Positions 62,493-64,000 of a stretch of 64,000 bases of DNA are shown in pieces. A program made the position numbers and the translations under genes. Source of the stretch: Cylindrotheca closterium (Eukaryota > Bacillariophyta > Bacillariophyceae > Bacillariales > Bacillariaceae); contig CAKOGP040002003.1 in assembly GCA_933822405.4 (NCBI GenBank), positions 124,001-188,000 on the forward strand, written 5' to 3'. Numbering within the stretch: position 1 is the stretch's first letter; each line of letters begins with the position of its first letter. A model generated the notes under the pieces. It was not told the DNA's origin and ran no database searches. It saw only the letters and a list, made by a program, of their open reading frames with translations.

Positions 62493-64000
62493 TCAGAGCT
62501 TGTGAAACTTCTTGAACTTTCGCTGGTAGCGTCCCCACCGTCTTTTAAAATGAGAAATGTCTTTGAATGGATGGTCATAGGTCTTGGGGCTCATCTTGAA
62601 TCGATGAATCGTATGTGGGAAGGTGTTGACGTAATTGCCAATCGTCATGTCTTCCGCACTAGTCCTCAAGGCTGTTCGGTTACACCTTTCGGAATCGGTA
62701 ATGAATCTAGCAATATCAGGCGACATCCAGTAGAATGGACCATTGAAGTAACTTGCTCCGACCAACAAATCTTTCCGGTTGTCTCCATCTCGTTTGACAT
62801 TATACTCTCCCCCATAGATACGTCTGTTATTGGGATATTTGGGCCAATTCTCCATCTTTCCGAACAGTGGATGAGGGAACAATACCGTATCGGTGTCCAT
62901 TTTGGCCATGTAGTCAAAATACAGCTGGTGTTCTACAATCAAGGACGCATATCGAAACCAAGTGTCTGTCTTCCCATCGTTCATGTTCTCTTTAATGTTC
63001 AAATACAAGACATCTGGTTCTGGTTTCTCCATTTTGTCCCGTGGAATGGCAATCAAGTCCAAATCATCCGTATCAACTTGTTCGGTAGGAGCACTACTGT
63101 TGGCCCCGACCACAAAGGTGTAGGCAAACTGACAGTCTTCTGGTTCCACTTTTTTCTTGAGCAAGTCTTGCAAGCTACAGATTCGATGGGGCGTTTTGCT
63201 CTTCTTGTAGGCACCCAAGTATGATTTTCGTATCGTGTCTCGTCGTTTGCGTTCAATAGGCTTGAGATTGGTGGTGAAGATTCCCACCAGAATTCGGGCA
63301 TTTCCATTGTACGTCGTGACATTGGCATGGTGGAAGTCTTCTTTGTCCACAGACGTGTCTTCGCCAGTAGTAGAGTCGGCAATCGATGAGATGTAACTCT
63401 CCCACTTGTTAATCATTCGTTCCGGTTCACCATAGATGTTGCGCACTCCTTCTACCTCGAGCCATGAAACCTCGTTGCCACTGGACTCTTCGTACTTTTT
63501 CACATTTTGAAGCAGGTTCGGACCCACACCGCCTCCGACAGTTCCAGGGGGTTCCGAGTATGCTAGATATGTGGCAAGGTCCTGAGAAAGGCATGTGAAT
63601 CTATGATCAAAGCAGAAGGAATCTTGACAGTCTTCCCCGCTTTTCTTGTTGGGCATTCCAGCAAACACAGAAGGTTGATAGTTTTGGAAGATGGTGTTCT
63701 GACCCCAAAACTCATGGGGATAGACAATGGTGCTGATGTCGATATACGCCAGATAGTCAAATTGTCCCAGCGACGATTCGCCAATGGCACCTTGAATTGC
63801 GGTGGACCATTGAATCCATTTCATAATTCCTTCAAATTCGTCATTTGGCGATTTCAGCTTGAAGAAAACCGCATCTGATTCTTTGCTCTGTGTAGTCGTT
63901 TCCCCCGATGTATTTTTCAGAAAGTCTTTTATTGCTGAAGTTTTTGTCATTCTCTTTGAATTTGGGAAAAAGAAAGTGTACACCATCTGACAATCGTCAG
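62493..64000 (-). CDS. GT31-like glycosyltransferase with duplicated domain (GT-3), N-terminus beyond window
   Basis: The frame is open from the right edge (reading DDCQMVYTFFFPNSK at the boundary) to the stop at 62493; the N-terminal anchor and first part of domain 1 are outside. About 501 residues are present. Domain 1 has LAYIDISTIVYP where DxD is expected. Domain 2 has ARILVGIFTTNLKPIERKRR, EDCQFAYTFVVG, NMNDGKTDTWFRYA, KMDTDTVLFPHPLFGKM, IYGGEYNV and AEDMTIGNYV. It is closer to GT-1 than to GT-2 in domain 2 (shared LKPIERKRR and SLQ-LLKKKV text). It is a tandem neighbour of GT-2. Confidence 0.82.
   Translation of the reverse strand, partial: DDCQMVYTFFFPNSKRMTKTSAIKDFLKNTSGETTTQSKESDAVFFKLKSPNDEFEGIMKWIQWSTAIQGAIGESSLGQFDYLAYIDISTIVYPHEFWGQNTIFQNYQPSVFAGMPNKKSGEDCQDSFCFDHRFTCLSQDLATYLAYSEPPGTVGGGVGPNLLQNVKKYEESSGNEVSWLEVEGVRNIYGEPERMINKWESYISSIADSTTGEDTSVDKEDFHHANVTTYNGNARILVGIFTTNLKPIERKRRDTIRKSYLGAYKKSKTPHRICSLQDLLKKKVEPEDCQFAYTFVVGANSSAPTEQVDTDDLDLIAIPRDKMEKPEPDVLYLNIKENMNDGKTDTWFRYASLIVEHQLYFDYMAKMDTDTVLFPHPLFGKMENWPKYPNNRRIYGGEYNVKRDGDNRKDLLVGASYFNGPFYWMSPDIARFITDSERCNRTALRTSAEDMTIGNYVNTFPHTIHRFKMSPKTYDHPFKDISHFKRRWGRYQRKFKKFHKL

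Noticed and set aside
62223..63224. 333-codon plus-strand frame
   Set aside because: Antisense shadow of GT-3, which has a full set of GT31 motifs.

Overview
The window looks like nuclear DNA of a diatom, most likely a pennate (raphid) one. This is inferred from gene content. It holds intron-poor genes with short GT-AG introns (about 59-150 bp), helicase-associated (HA) domain proteins without a helicase, kinase-less membrane leucine-rich-repeat (LRR) proteins with Pro/Thr/Ser linkers, von Willebrand D (VWD/GDPH) secreted proteins, a Crypton-type tyrosine recombinase, and coding sequence rich in low-complexity Ser/His/Asp runs. The species cannot be named from the sequence alone.

Layout. 1-7.6 kb: five tandem minus-strand genes for double-HA-domain proteins, the first cut by the window edge. 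8.1-11.9 kb: a decayed Crypton-like element. 12.3-21.2 kb: an SDR oxidoreductase, a His/Ser-rich membrane protein with a Pro/Thr/Ser tail, a two-exon LRR membrane protein, a Ser/Asp-rich tail-anchored protein and a small Pro-rich protein. 22.2-36.7 kb: an LRR membrane-protein array (LRR-A to LRR-D plus a remnant). It was built by segmental duplication of an LRR gene with a convergent neighbour, a glutaredoxin in two units and an Mpv17/PMP22 protein in two others. 36.9-38.4 kb: a DTW-domain tRNA-modifying enzyme.

38.8-55.2 kb is rich in secretory-pathway genes: two paralogous small GPI-like proteins, a one-domain VWD protein, a VWD pseudogene, a 1051-residue protein with three Cys-rich repeats and two VWD regions, a 460-bp-arm inverted repeat, a sulfotransferase-like type II membrane protein, a two-domain GT31-like glycosyltransferase and a Cys-rich type I membrane protein. 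56.2-64 kb: another LRR membrane protein with six cytosolic helical repeats, then two more GT31-like genes on the minus strand, the last running off the edge.

Main points for follow-up: LRR genes built from symmetrical phase-1, 144-nt exons and ending in a shared CxCC cap; GT31-like proteins with a degenerate N-terminal copy of the catalytic domain; TACCGGTA twelve times, every time between genes; conserved upstream elements in the HA and LRR families; and a possible extracellular-matrix or adhesion gene neighbourhood. Exon coordinates for spliced genes come from reading splice sites by eye and are given in each entry.
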